Shown piece by piece: positions 1 through 7,789 of a stretch of DNA of 43,112 bases (its first letter is position 1; each line of letters starts with the position of its first letter). This stretch comes from Chloroflexota bacterium (lineage in GTDB: Bacteria > Chloroflexota > Dehalococcoidia > Lucifugimonadales > Australimonadaceae): contig VXQP01000012.1 of the NCBI GenBank assembly GCA_009838965.1, positions 1 through 43,112 on the forward strand. Reading direction: 5' to 3'. The notes under the pieces are model-generated. The model saw only the letters and a list, made by a program, of their open reading frames with translations, had not been told where the DNA came from and searched no databases. Position numbers and translations under genes: made by a program.

Positions 1-2
1 TC

Positions 3-485
3 GTGGCCTGCGGCAGCCAGGACAACACGGTGCACTTCTGGCGTCGCTCCACGGAGGAGGACTCCATGATGTCAGGGTATCCGACCAAGCCGTCGGCCCT
101 GGCTTTCGATGACACCGGCACCCTTCTGGCCACCGGCGGCGGGGAAGCGATAACGGTCTGGAGCTTCCACGGGAGGGGTCCCGAAGGCACGGAGCCCGGC
201 GTTCTGGAATTTCATAGACAACCCGTCACGGCCCTTACCTTCGCTCCCGGCGCGATGCGCCTGGCATCAGGGGGCCGCGATGGGGCCGTGGTGGTGTGGT
301 CCCTTCGGAGAGACGGAGAAGGCGGTCCGATAGGGGGCGCGGCTGTGGCGAGCGCCGTGGCCGAACTGTACTGGCGGCCTGACGGGCGCGGGCTTGCCGC
401 GCTCGACGCGCTGGGTGGAGTGACGGTCTGGCGGAGAGCATCAAAGGGCCGAACAGCCCGCGGCCACCCAGGTCCGGTCAGGTAG
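3..485 (+). CDS. WD40 repeat protein, C-terminal fragment
   Basis: This is the last part of a beta-propeller protein; the real start almost certainly lies upstream of the window. The 160 visible residues contain several WD40-type blades. Examples are SALAFDDTGTLLATGGG ending in ITVWSF, TALTFAPGAMRLASGGRDG ending in VVVWSL, and a degenerate final blade ending in VTVWRR. WD40 propellers are protein-interaction scaffolds with no catalytic activity of their own, so no function can be assigned from this piece. The gene ends 10 bases before the end of the convergent FeoB-like gene. Whether it belongs functionally with the metal-related pair on the opposite strand cannot be judged from this window. 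Confidence 0.85.
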   Translation: MACGSQDNTVHFWRRSTEEDSMMSGYPTKPSALAFDDTGTLLATGGGEAITVWSFHGRGPEGTEPGVLEFHRQPVTALTFAPGAMRLASGGRDGAVVVWSLRRDGEGGPIGGAAVASAVAELYWRPDGRGLAALDALGGVTVWRRASKGRTARGHPGPVR

Positions 486-495
486 GCCCACACCG

Positions 496-1641
496 TCACC
501 CACCGAACGCGGCTGAGGCCCAGCCGACGGCGGCGGCGACCGTGACGGCGAAGGCGGACTGCTGCACGACAAGCCTGCCCGCGAACCGTAGTCCGAGTTC
601 GCGTCCGATCGTGATCGCGGTGACCAGGCATGGCAGCACTGTTCCGGCGAGGAATGTTGCAACCAGCAACTGGGCCGCGCTCAACGAGGCGACGGTGCCG
701 GCCTCAGCCAGGAGCAGTATGCCGTCCTTACGGACAGCTGCGAGCACGGTCGGCATCGCCGCGTCCGCCGGCAGTGCGAACACCGCCATCGCCGGCGCCA
801 GCAAGCCCTCCGCCGCATCGAGCACGCCCGACCAGTCGAGGAGCGAGGCAACCATGGCGATCGCGAAGAAGATCGGGAGCGCCGTGCGGAGAAATGCCCC
901 AACCGTTCCTCGCGCCTCCGCCCCGACTGCCGCGAAGGATGGCCGGGTGAGGAAGGCGCGCGGTTCGATGAGCAGCGTGTTGAGCGTCGACCGCGCGTCA
1001 GGCTGACTGATGAGGCGCGTGTAGACGAGCGTCGCCGCGACGAGCAGCGCCAGGTACGGCACAACGAGACTGCTCTGGTCAGCGGCGGCAAAAACCGCAA
1101 GCGTCGCGCCGAGTTGGTACGAGCAGGCGGACCCGAAGGAGATTGCGCCGACGGTCGTCGGCCGGGTGCAGGCAGAGCAGGAGCGTGTCGCGACGATCGC
1201 CGGGACGTTGCAGCCGAATCCCATCAGCACTCGTGTCACGTCGCGCCCGTGCAGGCCGACCGGCCGCAACAGGGGGTGGAGCGCCGTCCCGGTGCGGTCG
1301 GCGAGGCCGCTCGCCTTGTATGCGCTGATCAGCACCGAGTAGACCAGCACTGTCGGGACCGCCCATACGAACAGCAACGGTCCCATCGTGAGCAGCCCGT
1401 AGTCACCGGCGAGCACAGCCCCGAGCGGTCCCGGCCAGCCCTCTATCCTCTCGGCCAGGGGTGTCGTGCTCGCCACGGCCAGCGGATCAAGCCAGGCGGC
1501 GGCCTGGTTCGCGCCGAGCACTGCGAGCAGAGCAGGCAGGACCAGGAGGACGACCGCTGTCGTTGGACCTGCTACCGCACGCCCGATGAGCAACGTGGCG
1601 GGAGGCGCCGCGACATCGATGTCCTGCCGGTCAGCACGCAC
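496..1641 (-). CDS. FeoB-like permease (nucleoside recognition/Gate domains), no G-domain
   Basis: This polytopic membrane protein of about 381 residues resembles the C-terminal permease half of the ferrous iron transporter FeoB. The diagnostic stretch is GFGCNVPAIVATR (about residues 141-153), followed by two Gate-like halves rich in membrane helices. The N-terminal GTPase domain of true FeoB is absent. Additional cysteines follow the FeoB motif (SCSAC, then SACS; about C144, C155, C158 and C173), suggesting a thiol-lined path for a soft metal or metalloid. I chose the GTG at 1641 because it overlaps the end of the upstream flavoprotein gene by only 11 bases; the open frame continues to 1701, deeper into that gene. 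The two genes form an operon. The substrate is unknown: Fe(II), Zn(II) or an arsenic-type ion are all possible. Confidence 0.75.
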   Translation of the reverse strand: MRADRQDIDVAAPPATLLIGRAVAGPTTAVVLLVLPALLAVLGANQAAAWLDPLAVASTTPLAERIEGWPGPLGAVLAGDYGLLTMGPLLFVWAVPTVLVYSVLISAYKASGLADRTGTALHPLLRPVGLHGRDVTRVLMGFGCNVPAIVATRSCSACTRPTTVGAISFGSACSYQLGATLAVFAAADQSSLVVPYLALLVAATLVYTRLISQPDARSTLNTLLIEPRAFLTRPSFAAVGAEARGTVGAFLRTALPIFFAIAMVASLLDWSGVLDAAEGLLAPAMAVFALPADAAMPTVLAAVRKDGILLLAEAGTVASLSAAQLLVATFLAGTVLPCLVTAITIGRELGLRFAGRLVVQQSAFAVTVAAAVGWASAAFGG

Positions 1642-2797
1642 AGGACTCCGCGCAGCAAGAGAGGTCGTCCAGGTACATCCCCACCGCTCGGTGGGCCGCA
1701 ACGGCTTCCGTGGTGTCCTTTCCGAGGCGCTGTGCTATCGCATCGGCGACGATGGCGAAGCGCTGGCGGAACTTGTAAATGAAGCAGAAGTTCACGCCCC
1801 GGTGTGCGAGTATGGGGCCGGAGATGAACAGGCCAGGCACAAGCGTGGACTCGTCGGCCTCTTCCGTGACGACGGGGGCGCCGTCTTCATCGTACTCGAT
1901 CAGGCCATCGAGGTGGCCCAGGGACCCCTTGAAGCCGGTGGCCAGGATCGGGCGTGTCTCGCTCACCCACTCGCAGCCGTCCGAAGCCTGGACGACCCAT
2001 CTGTCACCGTCCACACGCACCGACGTGATGTCGACACCGCCGACGAGGTTCACGGAGCCCGTGGACCCGGCCCATGCCAGACGTTCGCGGGAAAACGGGG
2101 TGAGGGAGATGCTGGGGTCCGGGTGTTCACTGTCCCATGTCGCATATCGCCCCAGCACGGTCACGTTCTTCCCCAACTGCACCAGGGAGACGGCCGCATC
2201 TGCGGCGCTCTCGTAGCCGCCGATCACCGTGAAACGGTCACCCTCGAGCTCCCGCCACGTGCGGACCTCGGATGAGTGGCAGCAGGACTCTGCGCCCGCG
2301 AACGAATTGCGGTTCGGGTACTGGAATTCCCCGGCTGCCCAGATGACATGCCGCGCCCGCACCGGCCGGTCAGACGTCGTGAGCGTGAATGTCCCGTTAT
2401 CCTCGACTGTAACGGCGCAGACATCGATACCGGGCTTCACCTTGAGCTTGAAGTGCTGGGCAACGTTGTCGAGGTACATCGCGTAGGCGGTCCCGCCGGG
2501 GTGTTCGCGGTCGAGCGTGTAGGCGGGCGATGTGTGGGGGACGATCGCATTGAGGTCGAGCAACCCAAACGCGTTCGAGGTGAACGACGGCGTGATGAAG
2601 CGCATCTCTTGCGGCCACCGGCGGAACGAGGCGCCGACCTCATGGCGATCGAGGATGATGACGTCGTCGACGCCAAACTCCTTGAGGGCAACCGCGCATC
2701 CGAGTCCGGCCGGTCCCGCGCCCACGATCGCGACCTGGTGGCGGCGTGACCGTTTCGGGGCCTGGTTCCGCCGCGGTAGTGTGCCCTTGTTGCTCAT
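1631..2797 (-). CDS. FAD/NAD(P)-dependent flavoprotein with cysteine-rich C-terminal tail
   Basis: This 388-residue protein resembles flavin monooxygenases and FAD-dependent pyridine nucleotide oxidoreductases. An N-terminal FAD Rossmann motif VAIVGAGPAGLG lies at about residues 22-33. A second, NAD(P)-type nucleotide fold (VIGGYESAADAA) lies near residue 195, and a terminal ATGF segment is present. The protein carries an internal CC pair (about residues 172-173) and ends with CCAESCAC, a tail that would suit binding or delivery of a thiophilic metal. The ATG at 2797 is preceded by GGAGG (2807-2811 on the plus strand) at good spacing. A longer start near 2839 would lie inside the promoter -10. 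It is the first gene of an operon with the FeoB-like permease. ArsO-type flavoproteins of arsenic operons are one comparison, but the exact reaction is unknown. Confidence 0.75.
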   Translation of the reverse strand: MSNKGTLPRRNQAPKRSRRHQVAIVGAGPAGLGCAVALKEFGVDDVIILDRHEVGASFRRWPQEMRFITPSFTSNAFGLLDLNAIVPHTSPAYTLDREHPGGTAYAMYLDNVAQHFKLKVKPGIDVCAVTVEDNGTFTLTTSDRPVRARHVIWAAGEFQYPNRNSFAGAESCCHSSEVRTWRELEGDRFTVIGGYESAADAAVSLVQLGKNVTVLGRYATWDSEHPDPSISLTPFSRERLAWAGSTGSVNLVGGVDITSVRVDGDRWVVQASDGCEWVSETRPILATGFKGSLGHLDGLIEYDEDGAPVVTEEADESTLVPGLFISGPILAHRGVNFCFIYKFRQRFAIVADAIAQRLGKDTTEAVAAHRAVGMYLDDLSCCAESCAC

Positions 2798-2834
2798 GCG
2801 ACCCTGCCTCCCGAACGCCTGTTTACGAGTGCCG

Positions 2835-2863
2835 AGCATAGCAGTATTGATACTTCATGTCAA
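2835..2863 (-). promoter_or_regulatory. sigma70-type promoter of the flavoprotein/FeoB-like operon
   Basis: On the minus strand, TTGACA (2863-2858, a perfect -35) is separated by exactly 17 bases from TATGCT (2840-2835, 5 of 6 matches to the -10 consensus). The predicted transcription start is near 2828, which leaves a leader of about 30 bases before the ATG at 2797. Confidence 0.7.
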
Positions 2864-2866
2864 TAC
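2844..2866. promoter_or_regulatory. putative repressor operator within the promoter (inverted repeat)
   Basis: GTATTGA and TCAATAC form perfect 7-bp arms separated by 9 bases, lying across the -35 box and spacer of the promoter above. A repressor bound here would block RNA polymerase. The shape and TTGA/TCAA half-sites resemble operators of ArsR/SmtB metal sensors. That family assignment is inference, because no regulator gene is in the window next to it. Confidence 0.55.
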
Positions 2867-2971
2867 TTCTGCCCTGGAACCGGCCCTTTGACCCTCCGTC
2901 GGCAGGACCCGAAATCGGGGCTGGCGCATCGGCGCGAGAAAGTCCGCAGTACTGTATGCCGTGGCCGGAAG

Positions 2972-3048
2972 TGGTGGGCCGGGCAGGACTTGAACCCGCG
3001 ACCAGACGATTATGAGTCGTCCGCTCTGACCAACTGAGCTACCGGCCC
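2972..3048 (-). tRNA. tRNA-Ile2 (CAU anticodon, lysidine type)
   Basis: A full cloverleaf can be folded on the minus strand: acceptor GGGCCGG pairing with CCGGCCC, D-stem GCTC/GAGC, anticodon arm GACGA-CTCATAA-TCGTC and a GGTTCAAGTCC T-arm. Discriminator A73 and an encoded CCA end are present (ACCA, 2975-2972). The CAU anticodon could be Met or Ile2. The acceptor pairs C4-G69 and C5-G68 are those recognised by TilS in E. coli, and the body resembles Ile2, so isoleucine (AUA decoding after lysidine modification) is preferred over elongator Met. Confidence 0.93.
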
Positions 3049-3122
3049 CAGGGCACTAGTATATGCGCTGCGCGGCGACCCATTCGACAAGCCCAGGCAG
3101 GCTCTCTCCCAGGAGAAGTCGG

Positions 3123-3160
3123 AGGCGAGGTTGCGCGCCAAAGCGCGGGAATGACGGAGG
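3123..3160. repeat. dispersed short hairpin repeat, copy 1
   Basis: The segment has the form GGCGAGGTT + hairpin (CGCGC-CAAA-GCGCG) + GGGAATGACGG. A near-identical copy lies at 4309-4344, and a variant with the same flanks but a different hairpin lies at 13199-13232. It sits between the tRNA and the Clp N-domain gene and encodes nothing recognisable. Confidence 0.7.
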
Positions 3161-3161
3161 C

Positions 3162-4115
3162 CTAGTCGGCTTCCGGGGCCATCCCGCGCATGACGGAAGC
3201 CACGCGGTCGGAGGTAACGCCGGAGCTGTCCAGCAGTTGTCCCGCAACGTCCTCCGGGTTCTCCACCAGGGCGAGCAGCAGGTGGCCGGTGCCGACGGTG
3301 CGAAGACCGCCGTTACGGGATATGCGCACCGCCCGTTCGATGACGCGCTGGCAGCGCTGGGTCATGCTCGCGGTCCCGCCGAAGAGCGGCCCGCGCCTGC
3401 TGATGATGTTCTCGATCTCGCGCCTGATGGAAGCGGGGTCGGCCCCGAGTTCCAACACTATGCGCGATGCCTGTGAGCGCGAGTCGCTCAACACGCCGAG
3501 GAGCAGATGCTCGGTGCCCATGTTCGACTGCTCGAAACGCTTCGCCTCCTCCTGCATGAAGGAGAGCGCGCGCCACGCGAGGCCCGTGAACCTGCCCGGA
3601 GCAGCGTCCCGTGCAGCGCCACCGCCACTCGAGCGTTGCGTCAGCGCTGCGGCAGCGCCCTCGTCAGGCGGAGCCTTGAGCAGCACCCGCAGGCCCAGCG
3701 TTCCGAACAGCAGAGCGCCCAGCGACGTCGCGATGACCATCCGTCCGGGGATGCCGACCAGGAAGGAAGGCAGGCCAAGGAAGGTGCCGGAGTTGAAGCG
3801 CTCCAGCGGGATGAAGAGCATGAGCACCAGCGGCGTTACGACGAAAACGTATATGAGCCACGAGTACCGCGCGCCGAACTGCGCGCTGCCTCGAACGCCC
3901 ACGATCATCGCACCGCCCACGACGATCCCGATGACTCCAACGAGTATCGTCCGCAGGTACGCGGCCAGACCGCTGAGCGCACTCGGGAGCGGGCCGTGCC
4001 CCAGCGTACGGTCCGTACCTTCTGCGAACCACATCGCCAGGAGCAGCAATGCCCAGAGAACTATCGAGGCCAGGATCACGGAGGTTGCCTGTCGGGCAGG
4101 AGACTTCTCGGTCAT
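3162..4115 (-). CDS. membrane-anchored Clp N-domain protein
   Basis: This protein of about 317 residues has four predicted membrane helices in its first 150 residues. A Gly/Ala-rich linker follows, and then a double Clp-repeat N-terminal domain (from about GLAWRALSFMQEEAKRFEQS to the end). The domain contains the typical MGTEHLLLGVL and VGTGHLLLALV repeats. In ClpA/ClpC this domain recognises substrates or adaptors, but no AAA+ ATPase module follows here. The protein may therefore bind clients or adaptors at the membrane for a separate Clp machine; that role is inferred. I favour the ATG at 4115 over a GTG two codons upstream (4121); neither has a clear ribosome-binding site. It is divergent from fumC. 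Confidence 0.8.
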   Translation of the reverse strand: MTEKSPARQATSVILASIVLWALLLLAMWFAEGTDRTLGHGPLPSALSGLAAYLRTILVGVIGIVVGGAMIVGVRGSAQFGARYSWLIYVFVVTPLVLMLFIPLERFNSGTFLGLPSFLVGIPGRMVIATSLGALLFGTLGLRVLLKAPPDEGAAAALTQRSSGGGAARDAAPGRFTGLAWRALSFMQEEAKRFEQSNMGTEHLLLGVLSDSRSQASRIVLELGADPASIRREIENIISRRGPLFGGTASMTQRCQRVIERAVRISRNGGLRTVGTGHLLLALVENPEDVAGQLLDSSGVTSDRVASVMRGMAPEAD

Positions 4116-4308
4116 GTTCACACTGAAGCGGCCGTTGCCGCGAGGTATTCTCAGAGACTCTACTTTACTCTCCCCGTACGACAGCGAGAAGGCGTCAGCC
4201 TTCCCTGTTTGAGGCTATTGCGGGCGACCCCCTCCCCTGCCTGAAACGGCGTTTCCATCTGGCAGCGAGGCGGCGGCGGCGATAAGATGATGCACCGTCA
4301 GAACCAGA

Positions 4309-4344
4309 AGGCGAGGTTGCGCGCTAAAGCGCGAGAACGACGGG
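4309..4344. repeat. dispersed short hairpin repeat, copy 2
   Basis: This is the second copy of the element at 3123-3160: GGCGAGGTT, then a CGCGC-TAAA-GCGCG hairpin, then AGAACGACGG. It lies in the 278-bp divergent space between the Clp N-domain gene and fumC. The rest of that space holds no gene that I can see. Confidence 0.7.
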
Positions 4345-4393
4345 GTTACACCCCGGCGAAAACGCCCGCCAAACGAAGGAGCCTGTCGTCGAT

Positions 4394-5806
4394 ATGACCG
4401 AAACGAAAGCGTCCCGGATCGAGAAAGACACCATGGGGGAGATGGAGGTGCCGGCGGATGCTTACTGGGGCGCGTCCACCCAGCGCGCCGTGCTCAACTT
4501 CCCCATCAGCACCCTGCGCTACCCTCCCGCGTTCATCCACATGCTCGGCCGCATCAAGCGCGCCGCGGCGCGTACGAACACCGCCCTCGGCCTGCTCGAC
4601 CAGGCCGTCGCCGACAGCATCGAGGCGGCTGCGACCGAGGTGGTCGACGGCAACTGGGACGAGCATTTCGTCGTTGACCTCTTCCAGACCGGCTCCGGCA
4701 CGTCGACCAACACGAACGCGAACGAGGTCATCGCGCGCCGCGCCCGCGAGCTGACGCCCGGCGTGAACGTTCACCCCAACGACCACGTCAACATGGCACA
4801 GTCGTCCAACGACGTCATCCCTACGGCGAGCCACCTCACCGCCGCCGAGGCGCTCAACGGCGAGCTCATCCCCGCGCTCGAACAGGCGGGGGCGGCGCTC
4901 GCGGCGAAGTCCGGTGAGTTCTGGGAGATCATCAAGACCGGCAGAACGCACCTGCAGGACGCCACGCCTATCCGCCTCGGACAGGAGTTTGCGGGTTACG
5001 CCAGCCAGCTGGAGCTGAGCATCGCGCGCCTGCGCCCGCATGTCGAGGCACTGTGCGAGGTCGCGCTGGGCGGCACCGCCGTCGGCACCGGCATCAACGC
5101 ACACGAGGAGTTCGCCGCTCGCACCTGCGCGTCGCTGGGCGAGGAGCTGGGCCTGCCGGTCCGCGAGACCGCGCACCACTTCCAGGCGCAGGGCACGCAG
5201 GACACGATGCTCGCGGCCAGCGGCGCGGTGCGGAGCGCCGCGGTGTCGCTGCAGAAGATAGCGAACGACCTCCGCTGGCTGTCGTCGGGGCCCCGCGCCG
5301 GACTGGCAGAGCTGGAACTTCCCACAGTGCAACCCGGCTCCTCGATCATGCCGGGCAAGGTGAACCCGGTCATCCCGGAGTCCGTGGTGCAGGTCGTCTG
5401 CCAGGTCATCGGCAACGACGCTGCGGTCGCGGCTGCGGCGCAGGGCGGCTACCTCGAGCTCAACACCTACTGGCCGGTCGCGGCGTACAACCTGCACCAG
5501 TCCATCACGCTCCTCGCGTCCGCGACGGCGAACTTCGAGGAGCAGTGCCTGCGCGGCATCAAGGCCACGAGCAAGGGACCGGACATGGTGGAACAGGGGC
5601 TGATGATGGCCACCGGCCTGACGCCCGCCATCGGCTACGACAAGGCAACGGCCATCGCAAAGACCGCGGCCGCACAAGGGACCACGATACGGGAGCTGGC
5701 GAAGACGGAGGCCGGACTCACCGACGAGCAACTCGAAGAGCTGCTGGACCCCGCGCGCATGACGGCCCCCGGCATCGTGGAGGGCGCGTCGGGCGGAGGC
5801 GGCTAA
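4394..5806 (+). CDS. fumC: class II fumarate hydratase
   Basis: FumC reversibly hydrates fumarate to L-malate in the TCA cycle, in the cytosol, as a homotetramer without an Fe-S cluster. The 470-residue length is normal. The fumarase/aspartase signature GSSIMPGKVNP is at about residue 315, and the substrate-site segments TGSGTSTNTNANEV, HPNDHVNMAQSSND and GRTHLQDA are all present. HPNDHVN and IGNDAAV favour fumarase over aspartate ammonia-lyase, and the overall pattern is close to mycobacterial-type FumC. The ATG at 4394 follows an AGGAG about 12 bases upstream. The next gene begins 10 bases after the stop, so the two are probably cotranscribed. Confidence 0.93.
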   Translation: MTETKASRIEKDTMGEMEVPADAYWGASTQRAVLNFPISTLRYPPAFIHMLGRIKRAAARTNTALGLLDQAVADSIEAAATEVVDGNWDEHFVVDLFQTGSGTSTNTNANEVIARRARELTPGVNVHPNDHVNMAQSSNDVIPTASHLTAAEALNGELIPALEQAGAALAAKSGEFWEIIKTGRTHLQDATPIRLGQEFAGYASQLELSIARLRPHVEALCEVALGGTAVGTGINAHEEFAARTCASLGEELGLPVRETAHHFQAQGTQDTMLAASGAVRSAAVSLQKIANDLRWLSSGPRAGLAELELPTVQPGSSIMPGKVNPVIPESVVQVVCQVIGNDAAVAAAAQGGYLELNTYWPVAAYNLHQSITLLASATANFEEQCLRGIKATSKGPDMVEQGLMMATGLTPAIGYDKATAIAKTAAAQGTTIRELAKTEAGLTDEQLEELLDPARMTAPGIVEGASGGGG

Positions 5807-5816
5807 GGAGATCGAC

Positions 5817-6326
5817 GTGGACTTCGGCATCCAGATACGGGAGATCAAACCGCAGAAGATAGCGGCGGTGCGGGCGAAGACGACCATCAACAAGGTGACA
5901 CCCAAGGTCGTCCAGCTGCTCCAGGAGACGGCGGACTACCTGGAGTCGGTCGGCGTGCAGCCCACCGGCCCCGGCTTCGGGGTGTACTACGAGGTCGGCG
6001 CGTTCCTCGTGGACGTCGAGGTGGGCTACCCGGTAGGCGTGGAGGTGGAAGGCAACGGGCGTGTGCAGCCGAATGCGCTCCCCGGCGGGAAGTTCGCCAT
6101 CGCCCAGTACAAGGGCCCGCACGAGCAGATCGCGGAGGCGCACCGCGCCGTCCACACGTGGATGCACGTCAACGACGTGAAGTCCACCGGCGATCCTGCC
6201 CGCGAGATCTACCTGACCGACCTCCGCGAGGTCGGCGAGGGTGAGGAGTGCGAGGCGGAGTCCGTCTGGCCCATCATCCATGAGACCCGCGCCGAGCGGC
6301 GCAGACAGCAGCGGGCGAAGGCCTGA
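5817..6326 (+). CDS. GyrI-like effector-binding domain protein
   Basis: This 169-residue stand-alone protein has the SHS2/GyrI-like small-molecule binding fold also found at the C-terminus of AraC- and MerR-type regulators. Recognisable segments are an N-terminal VQIREIKPQKIAAVR-like strand, the central FGVYYEV segment and GKFAIAQYKGPHEQIAEAHRAVHTWM. There is no DNA-binding domain, so it is more likely a ligand-binding or hydrolase-like single-domain member than a transcription factor. The start is GTG at 5817, preceded by AAGGAG at 5 bases. It is encoded directly behind fumC. The ligand is unknown. Confidence 0.75.
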   Translation: MDFGIQIREIKPQKIAAVRAKTTINKVTPKVVQLLQETADYLESVGVQPTGPGFGVYYEVGAFLVDVEVGYPVGVEVEGNGRVQPNALPGGKFAIAQYKGPHEQIAEAHRAVHTWMHVNDVKSTGDPAREIYLTDLREVGEGEECEAESVWPIIHETRAERRRQQRAKA

Positions 6327-6359
6327 CCTAACGCAAAGGCAGGACGGTGCAGTTCGATC

Positions 6360-6416
6360 CACCCTCACCCGTCGCCTGACATGCGGCGACCTCTCCCTTG
6401 AAGGGAGAGGGGATAA
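6360..6416. repeat. dispersed intergenic repeat with GGGAGAGG hairpin, copy 1
   Basis: The element runs CCCTCACCCGTCGCC, a short GCATG-containing middle, GGCGACCTCTCCC, and then the complementary GGGAGAGG. The stem CTCTCCC/GGGAGAG has a small loop (TTGAA). A related copy is at 13144-13200. It lies just upstream of the M20 peptidase start and its purine-rich right arm abuts that gene's ribosome-binding site. Confidence 0.65.
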
Positions 6417-6425
6417 GGAACAGGG

Positions 6426-7778
6426 ATGCAGCAAGCGATCACCGACCACGTAGACAGCCACCTGGACGAAACCATCGAGGGGTTGAAGCGGCTCACCCGT
6501 CAACCGAGCATCAGCGCGCAGCGGCTCGGCGTCCTGGAGTGCGGAGAGATGGTGGTCGAGATGCTGCGCGACGCCGGATTCGACGCCGGCCTCGTCCCCA
6601 CCGCAGACCCCGGCTACCCGGGCATCATCGCGGAGCTGAAGGGCAAATCCGACAGGTCGCTGCTGTTCTACAACCACTACGACGTGCAACCCCCCGACCC
6701 GCTCGACGAGTGGGAGACGCCTCCCTTCGAGCCGACCGAGCGCGACGGCTACCTGTACGGGCGCGGCATCTCCGACGACAAGGGACCGATCGCCGCCCGG
6801 CTCGCCGCCATCAAGGCAGTGCGCGACACGATGGGCGAGCTGCCCATCACGATCCGCTGGTGCCTCGAAGGCGCGGAGGAGATCGGCAGCCCCGGCTTCC
6901 ACGAGTTCGTGGAGCTGAACGCAGAGCGCATCAAGTCGGACGTCTGCATCTGGGAAGGCGGCGGCGTGAACTGGGACGGGCGTCCCATGGTCATGCTGGG
7001 GGTGAAGGGCCTGCTCTACGTGGAACTGGAGTGCCGCTCCGCCAAGACGGACTCCCACTCCTCCTACGCCCCCGTCGTGCCGAACCCCGCCTGGCGGCTC
7101 ATCTGGGCGCTCAACACGCTGAAGGACGAGAGCGAGCGCATCGCCATCCCCGGTTTCTACGACCGCATACGGCCGGCGCTCGAGAACGAGACGAAGGCCA
7201 TCGCCGCCCTACCGGACACGTCGCGCGAGTTCCTGCACGACCTCGGCGTCGAGATGGCGGTCGGGGAAGCGTCCGGCTACGAGTTCCGCCGCCGCCTCAT
7301 CATGGAGCCCACAGCGAACATCGCGGGGTTCGGCGCGGGCTACACCGGACAGGGCGCCAAGACCATCCTGCCCGCCGTCGCGCGGGCCAAGCTCGACTTC
7401 CGGCTCGTCCCGAACCAGGACCCGCAGGAGATACTGCAGAACCTGCGTGAGCACCTGGACCGCAACGGGTTCAGCGACGTCACGATATCGAGCCTCACCT
7501 CGGAGCACCCGGCGCGCACGTCGATAGAGGACCCGTTCGTGCGACAGGTGGCCGACTCGGCCCGGCGCGTCTACGAGAGCGAGCCGTACATCGTGCCCAG
7601 CATGACCGGCACGGGGCCGCAGCATCCCGTCCAGCACATCCTCGGTGTCCCGGTGGCGTCGTGCGGCATCGACTACCCGGGCAACCGCATCCACGCACCC
7701 AACGAGAACATCCGGCTCGACTACTTCCGCCTGGGCGTGCTCCACACCGCGGAGCTCATCACGGAACTCGGCGCGTAA
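6426..7778 (+). CDS. M20-family metallopeptidase (dipeptidase-like)
   Basis: This 450-residue cytosolic zinc hydrolase is of the M20/ArgE-DapE type. Metal and catalytic segments are visible: NHYDVQPP (His ligand, near residue 83), GRGISDDKGP (bridging Asp, near residue 117), EGAEEIGSP (catalytic Glu/ligand pair, near residue 148) and a C-terminal NRIHAPNE (His ligand). The lid/dimerisation domain lies between. The family hydrolyses dipeptides, N-acyl amino acids or related amides; the substrate here is not predictable. The start ATG is preceded by AAGGA. It is followed 11 bases later by the polyprenyl synthase gene, but a functional link is not apparent. Confidence 0.88.
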   Translation: MQQAITDHVDSHLDETIEGLKRLTRQPSISAQRLGVLECGEMVVEMLRDAGFDAGLVPTADPGYPGIIAELKGKSDRSLLFYNHYDVQPPDPLDEWETPPFEPTERDGYLYGRGISDDKGPIAARLAAIKAVRDTMGELPITIRWCLEGAEEIGSPGFHEFVELNAERIKSDVCIWEGGGVNWDGRPMVMLGVKGLLYVELECRSAKTDSHSSYAPVVPNPAWRLIWALNTLKDESERIAIPGFYDRIRPALENETKAIAALPDTSREFLHDLGVEMAVGEASGYEFRRRLIMEPTANIAGFGAGYTGQGAKTILPAVARAKLDFRLVPNQDPQEILQNLREHLDRNGFSDVTISSLTSEHPARTSIEDPFVRQVADSARRVYESEPYIVPSMTGTGPQHPVQHILGVPVASCGIDYPGNRIHAPNENIRLDYFRLGVLHTAELITELGA

Positions 7779-7789
7779 CGCTCTAGCTC

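Noticed and set aside
496-1641. A true FeoB ferrous iron transporter
   Set aside because: The GTPase domain is missing, no FeoA is adjacent, and extra cysteines follow the FeoB motif, so only FeoB-like is justified.
2972-3048. The CAU tRNA as elongator or initiator tRNA-Met
   Set aside because: C4-G69 and C5-G68 in the acceptor stem and the overall body favour tRNA-Ile2. The paired first base pair (G1-C72) excludes a typical initiator. Elongator Met is not fully excluded.
4346-5905. A 519-residue frame antisense to fumC
   Set aside because: Arg/Ala/Val-rich and low in recognisable motifs; fumC is unambiguous on the plus strand.
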